A DNA stretch of 64,000 bases from Rotaria macrura (taxonomy: Eukaryota; Rotifera; Eurotatoria; Philodinida; Philodinidae), in contig OENT01000250.1 of the NCBI GenBank assembly GCA_900239685.1, forward strand, positions 87,522 through 151,521, in the 5' to 3' direction. The notes below the pieces were generated by a model. That model did no database searches and had not been told where the DNA came from. It saw only the letters and a program-made list of their open reading frames with translations. Position 1 is the first letter of the stretch; the number at the start of each line of letters is the position of its first letter. Both the position numbers and the translations under genes were made by a program. Shown here one piece after another: positions 35,980 to 49,450 of the stretch.

Positions 35980-37653
35980 TGGTATAAATAAAGTACGAGA
36001 CTTTCGTAATAACGTCGAAATACTCTAAAATAGTCACATTAAATAAATTTGACTCGATGCAAAACCTATAGAATTCGTAGCAAAGATCAGAACAAAGTCC
36101 CATTAGGTATTGATTGTCAAATAAACAAACGTCATTTTACATATTTGATTCATCATAGAAGTCGTTTGCAAAATATGCTTCAACGAGTAATGTATAGTCA
36201 CGTGATGTTGCAAATTTCACCTACTCATTTTTGCGATGGTAAGAAAAAGAAGAATGAAAGAAAAAACTAGAACGCAACAAATATGTATTTTCGTGATATG
36301 TATTATATGCTGAATATTTCGTCATGAATGTACTGCAGAGTGTTATGAGAACATTACTATCTAATCAAAGAAGGAACCATTTAAAAGCATACTTCGGTTG
36401 TCACTAGAGAGTATGAAGGTCTCATGGATTTTCTTTGTAGTAAATCAAGCAAAAAAATCAGTTTTTCATAAAAATTCCTGTAAAAACGTATATTCCTAGA
36501 CTCCCAAGATCACTAGTAAAGTCATCATTTACCTAAGTGTCGATTTCACGAAGGGAATAGACGTTCAGAATCTTGGCATAAATACCTATCGTTCTGATTG
36601 TTGTGATGAAACTATGCATTGATTGCTCCAATATTTGTAATGATGGTAAATACTGGTTGGCACTGTTTTTTATGTAGACAAATACTGTATGCTAATATGC
36701 GCAATGAGCGAGTTCATCGGATTTGTATGTCTTCGAAAGACTCTGTCAGACAAACTAGAATTTTAAGGTCAAAAGAGTAACAACCATGATAGAGTCTGAT
36801 AGAATTGCATAATGGACATTTTGCTACCTATATACCAATCCGAAACATTCAATGGATAAAAAGTAGACTTCTGTATTTCTTCATGTTTTATCATGCATCT
36901 CCATTCTTATTGATGTACATAGTTGCTGTTAATTAGTTTTAGGTTGCTTTTTCGAAAAAACCAGGAAAAGTAGTCACCTTTGTTGTAAAGATTTTCATTT
37001 AGAAAACAACTATGAGGCAAAACATTTGCTTAACAAACCAGCTTATTTTTCTATGGTGATTAAGATTTAAAAATTCTTGTAATTAGGTTTTTCAGTCGAA
37101 GCAGAAACGATTTCTGAAGATGTCTTTAATCTCCATATATTCACCTCTGAATGTCGTGCTAATCACTGTTTCGGAATACGAGATCATTAAGTTGATCATT
37201 TTTCATACTGATTAATTTTTCCAATTAACAATTTTCTTCAACGTTTCCAAAAACATTCGATGTTAAATCAAATAAAATGTAATCAGTTTATAGAGAAAAC
37301 TGATCACTTTCTATGCATCGCAAACACAAGGATGATTCTCATTTATTGTCATTACAGAATTTAGAAGATACTGATGAACTGAATATCGAACAAATATTTT
37401 TAAATCCATATCATACAGCAATCAATTTTATGCAGCATTAGAAAATTTCAGCATCCAAAGAGGTAGAACACGGTATGTACACGGTTAGTAAAGCAGGTCC
37501 ATGTTTATAATCGTGTGTCAATAAAAATACGTCTGTATTCCATCGATATATGTTCTGAATACAGTAAAAATGTTGCGAGAATGTGGCTATACATCATTGG
37601 CCCGGAGTATATAATGGAATGCTGCATACCAACAAAGTCGTTTACGATAAAGT

Positions 37654-37857
37654 ATGGCTAGTTATAATCATTCACAGAGATTTGTAATCTTACTCCTGGG
37701 ATCATCAGGTAAATTTGTCTAAATTTAATTAAAAATAAATTTAAACATATCTAATACACAAACAGCATATGATCTTATTGGTGAATTTGAATTGAACAAC
37801 GAAAGAAACGACAATGGAAACCAAAAAAGAAAATGCTTTCATCAAAAACAAACTTGA
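37654..37857 (+). CDS. Candidate two-exon mini-gene or 5' relic
   Basis: An ATG at 37654 opens MASYNHSQRFVILLLGSS, then a GTAAAT...ACAG intron of 57 nt (37709-37765), the same size as a verified intron of the phosphatase. Splicing is in phase and leads to YDLIGEFELNNERN and a TGA at 37855-37857, total 48 residues. The good match to local intron size argues for a real splice unit, but the product is short and unrecognised. It could be the first exons of a gene that lost its remainder. Confidence 0.28.
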
Positions 37858-38085
37858 AGGGTATTAAAAATTCTTGATACTTTTAGATATTTCCATCAAC
37901 AATCAAAATGATGGCTTCTTACTGATAGAAACAACCATTTATCAAATAATCGTCGGTCTCCTATTATTGAGAGAAGCAGAAAATCCTAAAAACGATACTG
38001 TTTATTTTCTTAACGTTACTTTTAGTTTTGGTGTTTTAATAAACATCTTACACTCTAAAAAAAATAAGTACTTTCCTGAACCCCC

Positions 38086-38310
38086 AAAAAGGTTCGGTAG
38101 ATTTAAAACAGCATCCGAATGAACCGAAATGCTTAAAAAACGATTGTTAAATTCTACCAAACCTTTAAAAGTTCTTCCCGTGTGCCCGCTGGCCGAACAC
38201 TCTTCTACGAGACCTTATTTTAAGTTTCGTAGAGCAAAAAAGGTTTCGAAAAAAAATGTGAAACCTTTAGAGTTTCGTAGAAAAAAACTGCGAAACCACT
38301 GAGGGTGTCT
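38086..38310. repeat. Cluster of short inverted repeats built on GGTTTCG / TCGTAGA
   Basis: AAAGGTTCGGTAGATTT pairs with AAATTCTACCAAACCTTT. Further right, TTTCGTAGAGCAAAAAAGG, AAACCTTTAGAGTTTCGTAGA and related words alternate orientation. This would fold into several adjacent hairpins and may be a decayed MITE. Confidence 0.4.
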
Positions 38311-40596
38311 TAAAGACAATCATCCTTAATTTCCCTCATCTTCAAATTCAATTGCAGAACATTTACGACAATAAAGTATAATACTAATGTGGGCTACAAG
38401 AAAAGAACATATAGGTTTCTCTCAAGAATTGTAGAAAAACGTATCAATCAATATGTTTTCGTCCCTGGTCAATAGAAAATCCAACAACAATGAAAATTTT
38501 GACGCATGTAGGAATAATTATATACTGGTATGGCTACACCTGCAAAATAAGACGCGGCAATTATCAGTGAAATCTGCCGAGGACTAGAAGTAAATCAGTT
38601 TTTCATTGCCATAACTTTATACTATGATCTCTACATTATAATATATATGTTTTAATTCATTATCTGCATTGATCAAGTGGAACGAAATTTTTCCTATAAT
38701 AGAGACTGGCAACATAATTTTTTTCACTCGGATGAATCAAAGTGATCGAATAGAGCATTAACCTCTGTCACATTCACGTATTTGATTCCACAAATATTCC
38801 AGATAGTGGTTTTACTGAAAGTATATTTAACTTCATTTTATAAGAAAAGTCGAAGATGTTGATTTCAACTAGTTCAACGCCTACAACCACACCCCACAGC
38901 CTCTTTCTTTAGGGTACTGTACATTTTTTTTTCTGGGTACACTCTTTCATTAAGAACATTGCTCATGGATCATCGTCATCGATTTGCAAATATTCAACAA
39001 CTAGTCTACGTTTTGCATTACTTGAAGATTAAACTCCTTTTAAAGTCATTTCAAACACAATCATTCTTTGTTTTTGAACACAGCACTAGCCGAATCGAAT
39101 CGAATGAAGCTTTGGGTGTGGATTTTTACAGATGATCATTAAAAAGGCGCACCCGCACCATACGTGATTGATCATTGATCGAAAATCAATGTGCATGGAG
39201 ATGCGAAACAATTTGAGGTCAGAACTCTACCCAACTCTAACATTGTTTCTAAAGCTATATGTATATTGTGTTACTGGTAGAAATAATATTGGAGCAGTGA
39301 GCCGGCCACTAGGCAACAACATGTACAGCAAAAGTACCCAAAGTCAGTAAATTTCCTCCGGATTTCATGAGCCTATGTCAAAATAATTTTATACAAAGCA
39401 AATGTTTGGACTAGACCTTAGCCCTATATTGATAATATAATTTTGGTATTGTTTTCCTGCTTATTAGAACAATGAATGCCAGAGTGACCGGGCATTATCG
39501 AAACTATAAGGTAGCACATTTTTGAATAATATAATTTATCTCGTCTCTATTAGAGTAACGATTTTAAGTTTACAATTATTTGACCGGAATAGGAAATTAG
39601 CAATAAAAAAGTCACAAGAAAACATAACTAAACCAGTAATATTTATCGATCGTCATTTGTAGTTTAGTTAGGTTCGTACTTCCCACTATTATTATTTTAT
39701 TTATTGATTGTGAAAGTTCTAGTGAATTAAACCTACGAGGACACATAGATTTAATTCGCATATCTTCTCCGCGCTAGGCTTTCCGGAATTGTGCTAATTT
39801 TACTTTTTCAATATTTTATTTCCATGCATCTTAAATTATTCAATTTGATGGATGAACACAGCAAATGCTATAGTTGAGTCTGACGAATTAAAACTCGACT
39901 CACCAAAAATGCAAATTTGGATGAAAAATATGCCGATTATCAAAAAGATAATCCCAACCACGTGAAGTGTCTCATGGTTCAGAAGAGTTCAATCAATTGC
40001 TTTAGCTCAACGGAGGAACAAGACAATATCTTTTTATCTGAAGCGCATTATCAACCTAATAGTTATGTTGATGAAACAGATTTTATTTTTCGTTCAAATA
40101 GATGATCGAAATCAAGAGTAATGTATATTTTGAAAAAATGCATTACTTTCAATATTTTGAAAAATTTGCTTCATTTTACAAAATGGAACTTTCATTGAAT
40201 ATGTATCTGAACGTGGATAACATACAATAAAAGTTTAGGCACTAAATTTTGAGCTGTTGTAAGGATCCCGCAGAAATAATTCAAGTATTTCAATTTTTCT
40301 GTTCATGTGTCTCACGATACGTTTACAAATGTGACGCCCCCAACGAGAACATTGGATGAACTGATAATATTTATGAAAAACCCATACTTTGAGTATGTTT
40401 GAGAATTCAATGCAATTTTTATGCGCGAATGTGTGTCCGTCTTCAAAAATTTACGAAATCATATTCTGCCAACAACAAATTTGGTTGGAAAGAAAAGCAA
40501 AAATATGCCGGCGAAATTTTCTTTTTCAATGGATTACTTCCGATGATGCCAAAATTTGAAAAGAAATTTTTCCAACTTTCTAACGAATGAAAAATG

Positions 40597-40604
40597 TATA
40601 AAAG
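40597..40604 (+). promoter_or_regulatory. TATA box of the 40672 gene
   Basis: TATAAAAG lies 75 bp upstream of the ATG, leaving room for a transcription start near 40630 and a leader of about 40 nt. It is a near-consensus core element in the right position. Confidence 0.6.
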
Positions 40605-40671
40605 CGGAATTTTATGCGTCTATTCTTCATCTTTAAGTATAAAATCCTACAACGATTAGAAGTACACAAAT

Positions 40672-41220
40672 ATGGCCATGCATCTATTTCGGGATCAATT
40701 TGGTTTACGGGCAACGAGTTCAAGAGCAACAGTCCCTGATAATGATTTAGCTCGACTTATGTATTATCTCAATTGTGTATTCAGTGCTATCGAATATACG
40801 GATCAGGATGTTCGACGTTTTCGTGACTATTACAATTGGTCGTTCCTTAGTGATGCTGAACAGAGAATGGTATTGATACTTGCTTTGGCTCTAAGTCCAG
40901 ATGAATTTGATGGTAAAGTCTTTTTTCATTCGGATGCACTCTGTGGCGATAGTAGCAACAAATTTTATGAATTCAGTCAAGTTCGTCATCAACTTTTGGC
41001 TGTTCAATCGATTTTTATTGCTGGACAAACACGTCATGTTAAAAAAATTATGACATACAAAATGTCTTGGATACAAAATAACTATGTTGGACCAGTGAGT
41101 CGGCTTGCTGCTTATTTCAATCAACAACGAGAACGACAAATGGCTGCATCTCGAGCTAGGTCAGCCTATTCAACCTCTAGATATCAGAATCAGCAAAGCG
41201 AAGGTTGTAATATCTCGTAA
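40672..41220 (+). CDS. Conserved-looking hypothetical protein, 182 aa, intronless
   Basis: An ATG at 40672 (ATGGCCATG) opens 182 codons to a TAA at 41218-41220. A TATAAAAG box lies 75 bp upstream and AATAAA 79 bp downstream, so the gene has a complete expression unit. The protein has no signal peptide or membrane segment. It appears alpha-helical and globular (LARLMYYLNCVFSAIEY, LSDAEQRMVLILALALSPDE, SQVRHQLLAVQSIFIAG), with a Gln/Arg/Ser-rich C-terminal tail (FNQQRERQMAASRARSAYS) likely disordered. No family was recognised and no function is proposed. The regular codon pattern and clear start and end make it a good protein-coding call. Confidence 0.75.
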   Translation: MAMHLFRDQFGLRATSSRATVPDNDLARLMYYLNCVFSAIEYTDQDVRRFRDYYNWSFLSDAEQRMVLILALALSPDEFDGKVFFHSDALCGDSSNKFYEFSQVRHQLLAVQSIFIAGQTRHVKKIMTYKMSWIQNNYVGPVSRLAAYFNQQRERQMAASRARSAYSTSRYQNQQSEGCNIS

Positions 41221-41298
41221 ACATACTGCGTCGAGCACGAACACAGGTTCTTTTCCCTAAACAGTTTTTATATTCTTGATTTAGCAATATGTAAGAAA

Positions 41299-41304
41299 AA
41301 TAAA
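41299..41304 (+). terminator. AATAAA polyadenylation signal
   Basis: A canonical hexamer 79 bp past the stop of the 40672 gene. Confidence 0.5.
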
Positions 41305-43009
41305 TCATATAATGCAAATCAGTCCATCAGAATTCATAATCATCTATAAAAAGAAAGAAATAATCTTTCTCTAAGTATGGTCAGAATTAGATTGTTCCGT
41401 TGAAGGAATTCCAAAGCCACATGTACCAATTTTTCGATTGTTTTAAAAAATGAAGTAATTTTTGATTCACAAATGGTAAACTTATAATAAGCGTCCATGA
41501 ATCCAAAGATGATGACAACAAGTATATACAATAAATACAGGTATCACGCTAACCATTCGGTTAAAAAGCAATTAAAGCAACAATAGCTAGAATAGATGCT
41601 TTACTTAATATATTGAATTACAATATAGTAGTGCTGATTTTGCTTCGAAAACAACTGGCAAATAATAATAGACCTATTTTATAGGTTAAACATACATAAA
41701 CATTTAAAAGAATACTTATTGGTATCAAAGATAATAACTAAAGAGAAACAAATCAAACAAATTTGTTCTTTCATAGATATCGAACAATAAATTTAATCTT
41801 TTATTAAACGAATCGAATTGAAAATTAATGAAAGTGGTAAAACACTAAAAGATGAAAGCAAAATTTTACCAGCAATAAGCAAATATAAGTATTCGATCGA
41901 TTTAATTTTAAACTTCTTGGAATTAAAATTCGTGTAAAACAAAATATAATTCTACTAGAAATTACAGAGAATTGAAAACAACATAGCTATAAAATTGGCA
42001 AACCAATGAATTCTTTTGACCAGTCATGAACAATTAGTCATTGTTTTCCAATAGCTAACAAAGTCAAAACGAAGATACTTGTGTTTGAAAGACTATTAAA
42101 GAGAAAGCTCAGCAAGTGGTCTGAGTTTTTGTACACGAGTGGAAGAAATAAATAAGTATCCAACAATTATTTCTATACTGATGACAGGCATACGATGATT
42201 ATCCCATACAACGTGGCAATCTTCTTAAAATCATACCTTTCCTTTTTCTATCTGATTCAACAAAAAAATGAAATAGGAGAGAAAAAATTCACGTGAAGTT
42301 CTCAAATATTTTCAGCGTCAAAGAATGCAGAAATTGAGTCCTTTGATTGTTTTATGCTTTTTTTCTCCTGTTCTGAAATAGGAAACTGATGATAATTTCA
42401 TGAAAATTTCTATGTTAATCAATTTCTCACGATTCTAATTTACATTAGCTTGAATGCTCGCATGCTATAATTCTATATTTGACACTTTTACCATTGAGTA
42501 TTTCATGTAACAAGAACTATTGTCGCAACTCTTGTAAAATTAAAATGTGTAGTATGTTTAAACTGCTTTTGCTCATTACAGATAGGTGTTTTTATTTATT
42601 TCTATTTCAGTAGATTGGATGGCACAAGACCGAAGGAAAAAATGTCGAAGTAATTTTTGTCCAAGGAAGAAAATATAGAAGAACAAAATGCCGAAAATTT
42701 CAAGATGTTAACACGAAACAATATTTATTTTCTTTCGTTCTATATTTATTAAAACCGTGCTTTCGAACTCTACACGTTTATCATTTTTTCTATTGTCAAT
42801 TTTCATCATCGACTTATTTGTACCAGTACCGTCTATCTAGCAATAGACCGAGTCCCTTTTCTGAAAAGCTATATGAGCTTTTGATTAATTAATAAAGATT
42901 ATAGTCATCATTCCAGCATATTAATTACATTTTGTTCATGGAAAAAGGTAATAAATCTTGTTGTATCAAACCTCAGGATTTTTAGGCAGATATATTGGCA
43001 AGTGTCTAT

Positions 43010-43200
43010 GATAGCACAGGACGAAACTGCCCAATCAGATTCCAAGAACTCCAACAGGATCCTGTTGGAACTTGTCGGAATCCTTGGTATTCCGACAGGG
43101 ACCAGGGCCAATCAGACAAATTCCAAAGGATTCCTATCGGATCTGTTAGTTTTCCGACTTGATCCAATCGCATCGACCACTCGGATCAATCCTCATGGGC
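43010..43200. repeat. Degenerate repeat of AATCCTTGG / GGATCC / TCGGAT words
   Basis: CAGGATCCTGTTGGAA, TCGGAATCC, ATTCCGACAGGG, GGATTCCTATCGGATC and CTCGGATCAATCC occur in about 190 bp in alternating orientation. The vocabulary matches the patch at 1480-1825, suggesting the same dispersed family. Confidence 0.45.
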
Positions 43201-44644
43201 CATCTATAGAATTTCTGTCAAATTTTTCAAATGTGAAGCTTCCGTTCATTATTCGTCATATAATTTTCAAAATCTTCACAAATAAATCAACATCAATATG
43301 ATATTTCATTGCTCTTTTATTATTATTTTCTCGCCTTGCAGACACATACACGAAACAAATGAATTTTTCGATAAGACCCTTTATTTCGTACAAGGGAATA
43401 CAGTTGTGTTGAAAAAAAAGATTTTTTTCATGCAGAACCTGAAGATCTTAGTTTTTGGACATTTTTTTCTTCGACCTTTCTCACACATACCTTTCAGTAC
43501 ACATGGCTTCACCATCGTTTCACTTACTAATCCAAAAATTCAATAAGGAGCTACATAGTTCATCTATTACAACAAGACGCGATTGATCTGTGGGTTGGAT
43601 GGGCAACAGCCTTTTTAGTATTATTCGCACCCGCACCTTCGATCACCTCGAAAATTTCATAGAATTCCTTGAGGGTGAGCAAAGTCGTATGAAATAAATC
43701 CATTTATTCGGATAGAAGTCAGAATTTGATGAAAATATATTCGAACTTAGTGTGCAATGTCTCTCTATGCAAGATCACTATATTATTTATAAGTAAAGAC
43801 TAATTTTCATTCAATAAAAAAGTTCATCAGTAAAGCCTGTTCCGATGCTAAAATGTTTTCATAAATGTATGCTACATTTTCATGGGTTTTGAAATCATTT
43901 TTTTGAAAAGATATCAAACGAATGAATCAAACAAGTTAGAATAATTTGTATAGCTGATAAGCAAAATCTGAAGTTTTATCGTATAATGAATATTGAGATT
44001 TATAATAAAGTTTCAGGCATTTGATTTATCTCATTTAATAACATTAGGATGTGTGCTTGTAGTTGTGAATGCCTATAGCTATGGGTATTTGCGAAATAAT
44101 AACGCACATCGATACCCTACATTTTCATATATTGCCTAGACATAATCGTTTAGAAAGATAACTTTAAAGTTTGTTTCGGGAAAATGAAAAAAATTGTGTA
44201 TGAACCTTATTTTAAACGTTTTTTCAAAAGTGCACTTGGACATAAAAGTTTCTAAGCTAGATGTTGCCTAATTTTCTTACTCAAACATGATTTTTCTGTT
44301 TGTCTTCTTCTCAAAATAAGCATATAATGCGTCTTTAAAATTGGCACTACTGATTTATACGCCTGCTCGTTTCTTATTTTTAATGAGATTGATAAATAAA
44401 AGGGAAGAAGAAAGATTATGATATTATTACTTTTGGTATCGAACCATTTTCAAAACTTTTCCTGACACCTGCGTGGACGCACACTATTAGATTCGGTGTA
44501 CATAGGCTTCTCTTCATTTATACACCTGCAATTATGTTCAGAATCAAAGAATGAATAATTAGTCAATGGAGAATTATTTATTAGAATAAAATGATGAAAG
44601 TTTGATGAAATTTAATCTTAGATGTATGAAAAATGATGACTGAA

Positions 44645-44687
44645 AATTACAAACTGATATCTTATTAAAAAATATCAGTTTGTGATT
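44645..44687. repeat. Small perfect-core hairpin
   Basis: CAAACTGATAT (44650-44660) and ATATCAGTTTG (44672-44682) form an 11-bp perfect stem around an 11-nt loop, extendable outward with one mismatch. No terminator or RNA-gene context is visible. Confidence 0.5.
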
Positions 44688-45872
44688 TCCTGAGACATCA
44701 TTTAGAAATTATTTAATAACTAGAACTTGATTCAAACATGAATGAGTTTTATGTACAGTAGTCAAATTATCAATTCTATGATCCCTTAGGAACATAATTT
44801 CTTTAATATAAAAACGAAGGTGTGGGCCGTGATCTGGGTCTAATGTTATCTGTGGTTGGTATCGATGAAGCTTTACAAAAGACACGCATGAGCACTTTAA
44901 ATGAAGTGAGTAATGCATTTGTAACCATTCAAATTGAATAGAAGTCTCATACTACTGACTGCAGTGAAATTTGGATTGGTTATTCTGGTGATAAATCCGA
45001 TTCCGAACCAGAATATTGCTCTTGGTCAATTTTAAGTAAGCACAGAGGATTCTCCTTAAGTATAGCAAACCTACACTTTCGGCTGACCAATATGATGTAA
45101 AATGCCGTGTGTGCATGATATGTATATAATGTGTTGTGAGTGTATTATATGTGAAATGGGTTATGTACATTATGTACCCAATGTGTGGTGTGCGAGCGCG
45201 TGTTATGAACTCGGAGAAAAAATATATAATAATACATTATTTGTTAATGGTTGACTATTTTAAAATAAAAATAGAATGCACAAATTCCTCTATTAGATAC
45301 GGTAATGTTGACATCTATCTGGCTGGTGACGTGCTTTGATTTCTGATGTCGAAATAGGGGGCTTTTTTTATTTACTTGTTCTCTAACTTGATAATTTAAT
45401 GCTTCTAATGTTCGATCAGATGCGGCTAGTTCGTATATCAGAGTATGTAGTATACAATACGAATACATGGTAGTCGAAGGAGATGCCAAGAATACGCAAT
45501 GAAGATCCAAAGGTAATCCAATCCCCCCCTCACTTGCGCGATTCTCATACGTCTAATATTTTCCCGTCATTTATGGATATATATATATATATACGAGCAG
45601 TTTGAAAAAAATTGCACTTAATAAAAAATGCACCGATGTTGAAACATAGATAAAACAAAATTAATACAAAACATAAAAATGCAACTCTTTATAGAAACTG
45701 GTTACCTTTTCTCTCTGCAATAGAGGAAACGACATCTGCTAGGTTTTTTTTCCACTAAAAGTCCTACCTAAAGACAAAATATGAGTTAAAGTGAAGCCTA
45801 TCAGTTGTTTAGGTTCGTTCTTTAGTCAGAAGTACTATTGAAACAGTGAATTGAATGTTGTCCTTTACCATA

Positions 45873-48800
45873 TCATTCACTTCGATCAATGTTGAACTTC
45901 TGTACTCGATGATTGTGATGATCACTCACATAGAGATTACCCTGCTGATCACGTGATAAAACAGTGGGGAGATTGAGTTGATTTGCTTGATTTCCTAGGC
46001 CGGTGCCACCTGCGATGACGTTTCCTTCTCTGGCTCCTTCAGACCAACGCATGATTCGACAATTAGAGCAATCAGTGACATACACAGCACCTGACTCATC
46101 GACAACTATTCCCTCAGGATAAAATAACTCGGCAAGACTACTTCCTATACCTTGACCACCAGCTACAACAATTCCTTGTTTAGCACCTTCCATCCACTTC
46201 ATGACACGATGATTCTTTGTATCCGACACATACACAGTATGGTCTCGATCAACAAAGATGTATTTGGGATTGCTCAACTGATCGAGATGGTTGCCCTGAC
46301 CATTTCCACCAGCCACGACTATTCCTTGAGCATCTCCAATTCCATATCGTCTCACTTCATGTTTATTATAATCAACAACATAGAGAAAGCAATTGTCGTC
46401 CATGGTTAAGCCCCAACATCCGACATCAGTGATGATTGTTTCCCCACTAGAGCCACACTGTCGCGGCCATCGAACTACTCTTTGATTTTGAGAATCACAA
46501 ATGATGAGAGAATCTCTGTCTCGATCGATCACCACATCTGTTGGAAAGTTCAATTGATAAGCATTGTTTCCTTGTCCATTTCCACCAGCCACAACTCGAC
46601 CAGTTGCCGCTCCACATTTCCATTCAATGATACAGTGATTCAAGGAGTCAGCAACGTAGAGGGTTTGATTGTCAACATCTACAAACAATCCATGTGGATA
46701 CGTTAGTTGATTGATTTCTGCCCCGTACTCATTTCCTCCAGCAACAGTCATAGCATTCTGAACCCATTTAGTAGTAGTATTGAAATTGGCTATAGGCGGC
46801 ATTAATCCTGAAAAAAAAACACAATTTCGATTACAAAATTGGTAACAATCTATCTCGACAAATATGGTGATTCCTCGTAAAGAAGACTGAATATAAAAGC
46901 AATCTTACAGTGATTTTTTTGCAAGTATATATTACTGCTGGAATAAATCTATTTAATCGAAAGTACAACTGGACATGTTTTTACCTGCATATTTCTTGCT
47001 CAGTATTTTCCCTTGTCACTGTGAAGTCCAGTCGATCATGGAACTCATTTTTCTTGCACTACCAGATTGATCTATGGAAGAATTTTTACAGGGACCGTAA
47101 AAAGGAATATTCTATTATTGATAACCTGCATCAGTATTCCATCGATCATTTTAACTCTCAATATGTATGAATTACATGTCTTGTATTTGTTTCTAATTAA
47201 CTTGTCTGTAACATATGATCTTTATAGACTGTTCTTAAAACTATTATAGATAGAAACTGGCAGTAATTTAGTGCAGATAGAATGATGAATTATTCATCCA
47301 CATGATCGAATTAAATTCATGTGAACAAATGATGAACTTTACCCATCAATTTTCCACTGAGAAACATCTTACTCGTCAGATGGGTTTCATATGAATAGTC
47401 TCGGTATCTTTCATATTACACTGATAAACATTGATTCTTGGTTAAAGACTCTACAAAAGCTGATATTTTGAAATTATTCACACAGCATTTGTCTTGAGCT
47501 TTCTTCATTGAGAGTTGTCGCAAAAAGAATATTTTACTATTGTCAGTGTTTGAAAGAGGAGATACACTCGAAAATCATGTCTTCGATTTTTATTTTGGTT
47601 TAATTTCCCATTCAAGACATAGCAAGGAAAAACAATTATGTTGGCCTCTTGTCATAAAATCAAAGCTATCGATCAGAATATTTGATTAATTTATACCAAC
47701 TATTGATGGCGCTTTCTAATATCTGGTTCTTTACGTTATTCCTAACTTTTTCCATGGACATGAATTCGGATTGATTTAAATATTCAAAGACTTTATTTCT
47801 GAGTGAAAATCAGTTTTAAACTCATCTTCTACAGATCTTTTCATCGAAGGCCTATTTCAACGTTTCGATCGATGAAATTTATTTCTAACCATTACAAAAA
47901 AAATGATCAGCTCAATTCGATTCGAATAACGTTTGACACAATTTCTCATGTTGTTATTCTTGTTTTCAAATTTCCTGCTAGTTGGCGATCTTACATTATG
48001 ATCGATTCGATTATCAGTCGATACATTATCAGAAACAGTCTTTTCGCTTTCTTTTAATTATATAAAATTCAAAATGGATTTCTTTCCATTTCAGAAGAAT
48101 TATGATTGCGGAGTTTCGATACTCAATAAACTCGAAAGAAGCATCGAATACTTTACTTTCCAATTGAATGAAAATATATTGGAAACAAGTTGAAATGCTA
48201 GTTCAGAACTATCGAACACAAATAGATATGACAGGAAAAATGAAAAGTACTATTAATAGCTCCCATTTAAAAGTATTTCTCTAGAACATGAACCGAATGG
48301 GAAGAAAAATTCAATATGAGGTCTTGAATTTGACTTGATACTGATAACGTATTGTCAATACCAAAATACAATGGTCAACAACACAGAAGAAACAAATCAT
48401 TCAATGCAAGTGTACGAGATAGTCACTTTAGAAAAATATACAACTTGCTACTCATTCCTACCGTAGAAAATAAAAGGGAATACCTACCGCTAGCTTCAAG
48501 ATAGATTTCGTCGACGAAAGATGTTGATTTTTGTCTAATATTGATATTGGGTAGTTTAATTAACATTGTTTCCATTCGTTGGAGCTCCTCGTTGAAAAAC
48601 TGAATTTCTTTATCAGCAAAATTATTCGCTTTACGAACTTTAGCCAAATCTTCAGCTGATTCTTTCAATTGACTATCGAGACCAATTAGAAAATCAGTTA
48701 TGCGTAATGTTAGTTGATTTCGAACATCATTTGCCATCTGCCCAATCTTCTCAAGTGATTCTCGTTCCCATTCATCGATTTGTTTCATCAACTGATGTGT

Positions 48801-49001
48801 ACGCAAGTCAGTCTTTTGTGCGTTAATAGTTTGTTTTAACTTATTGTATTGATCTACGGTTGTGCTCAGTTGTTCACTTAGTTGATTTTGATGTTCACTG
48901 AGTTGATCAAAACAAAAATGCTTTGAACATCCGTTGCACATTATCGTGTCTTTTATTTTGTGGCATTTAACACAAGCCTCATGAAATTTCGCTGCCGCCA
49001 T
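45873..49001 (-). CDS. Zinc-finger / coiled-coil / NHL-repeat protein (TRIM-NHL-like, no RING)
   Basis: Two exons, 48488-49001 and 45873-46807, give 482 residues. The intron is 1,680 nt (46808-48487; donor G|GTAGGT, acceptor TTTTTCAG|GA). The start is the ATG at 49001. Residues 10-40 form a Cys/His cluster resembling a B-box (CVKCHKIKDTIMCNGC, then HFCFDQLSEH). A long coiled coil follows (about 40-150, e.g. QLSTTVDQYNKLKQTIN). From about residue 185 on, five to six NHL repeats build a beta-propeller, each with VAGGNGQGN-like starts, PxxxxVDxD and VxDxxNHRVxxW ends. There is no RING, so ligase activity is not supported; propellers of this type bind protein or RNA. Such proteins are numerous in bdelloids. 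The frame is intact. The retrotransposon to the right lies about 450 bp from its ATG. Confidence 0.9.
46808..48487 (-). other. 1,680-nt intron of the NHL gene
   Basis: The intron is far longer than the 46-66 nt introns of the phosphatase and antiporter. No transposon, repeat or coding region was recognised inside it; open frames at 46910, 47067 and 47803 lack any motif. Confidence 0.7.
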
Positions 49002-49450
49002 GTGAGGATTATTTAGAAAAAAATAAAATGAAGCAGGATTGAAAAGTGGTTTCTGCGTCAATGTCGTAGCGCGTCCTGTTTGTTATCAGCGCAAGAGTTA
49101 TTGCATCACAACGGAATTTTTTCTGTAATGACGTCTTTTTTTATTCGAAAAGTAAAAACCAATCCGTATCAATATTTTGAAAGCTCCGCCTCCATAAGAC
49201 GAGACACATTTTCATGATACTGGACAAAGAGTGAGGGAGATGTTTATTGACATTGAGAAGAACTGCAAATTTTTGTTTGCACAAATTACTGTTTAGGATA
49301 GAAGTATTCATAAAAGAGCATAGAATACTATAATGTTGCTTTTCAATCGACTCCAGTCCCTGTCGTTAAGCACGAAAATCAAATCCTATTGTTAACAGAT
49401 AAGTAAAAAAATTTGTAAATCTGTCGGTTTCGTGTGGTTTTGATGAAATT
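49002..49450. other. Interval between NHL start codon and LTR element
   Basis: Presumed 5' UTR/promoter of the minus-strand NHL gene. No TATA box in good position was seen. The LTR element is inserted at its outer edge. Confidence 0.45.

Larger units (their letters stand above)
35980..40596. other. Gene-poor interval, about 4.6 kb
   Basis: No family-supported gene. It holds a tiny two-exon candidate (37654-37857) and a cluster of hairpin-forming repeats (38086-38310). Open frames at 39168 and 39917 start at non-ATG codons and carry no recognised motif. Confidence 0.45.
41305..45872. other. Gene-poor interval, about 4.6 kb
   Basis: No supported gene. It contains a degenerate GGAATC-type repeat (43010-43200) and a clean small hairpin (44645-44687). 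GAAAAAATGTCGAAG / AAAATGCCGAAAATTT at 42635-42700 resembles the units in the 2063-2720 inverted repeat. Confidence 0.45.
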
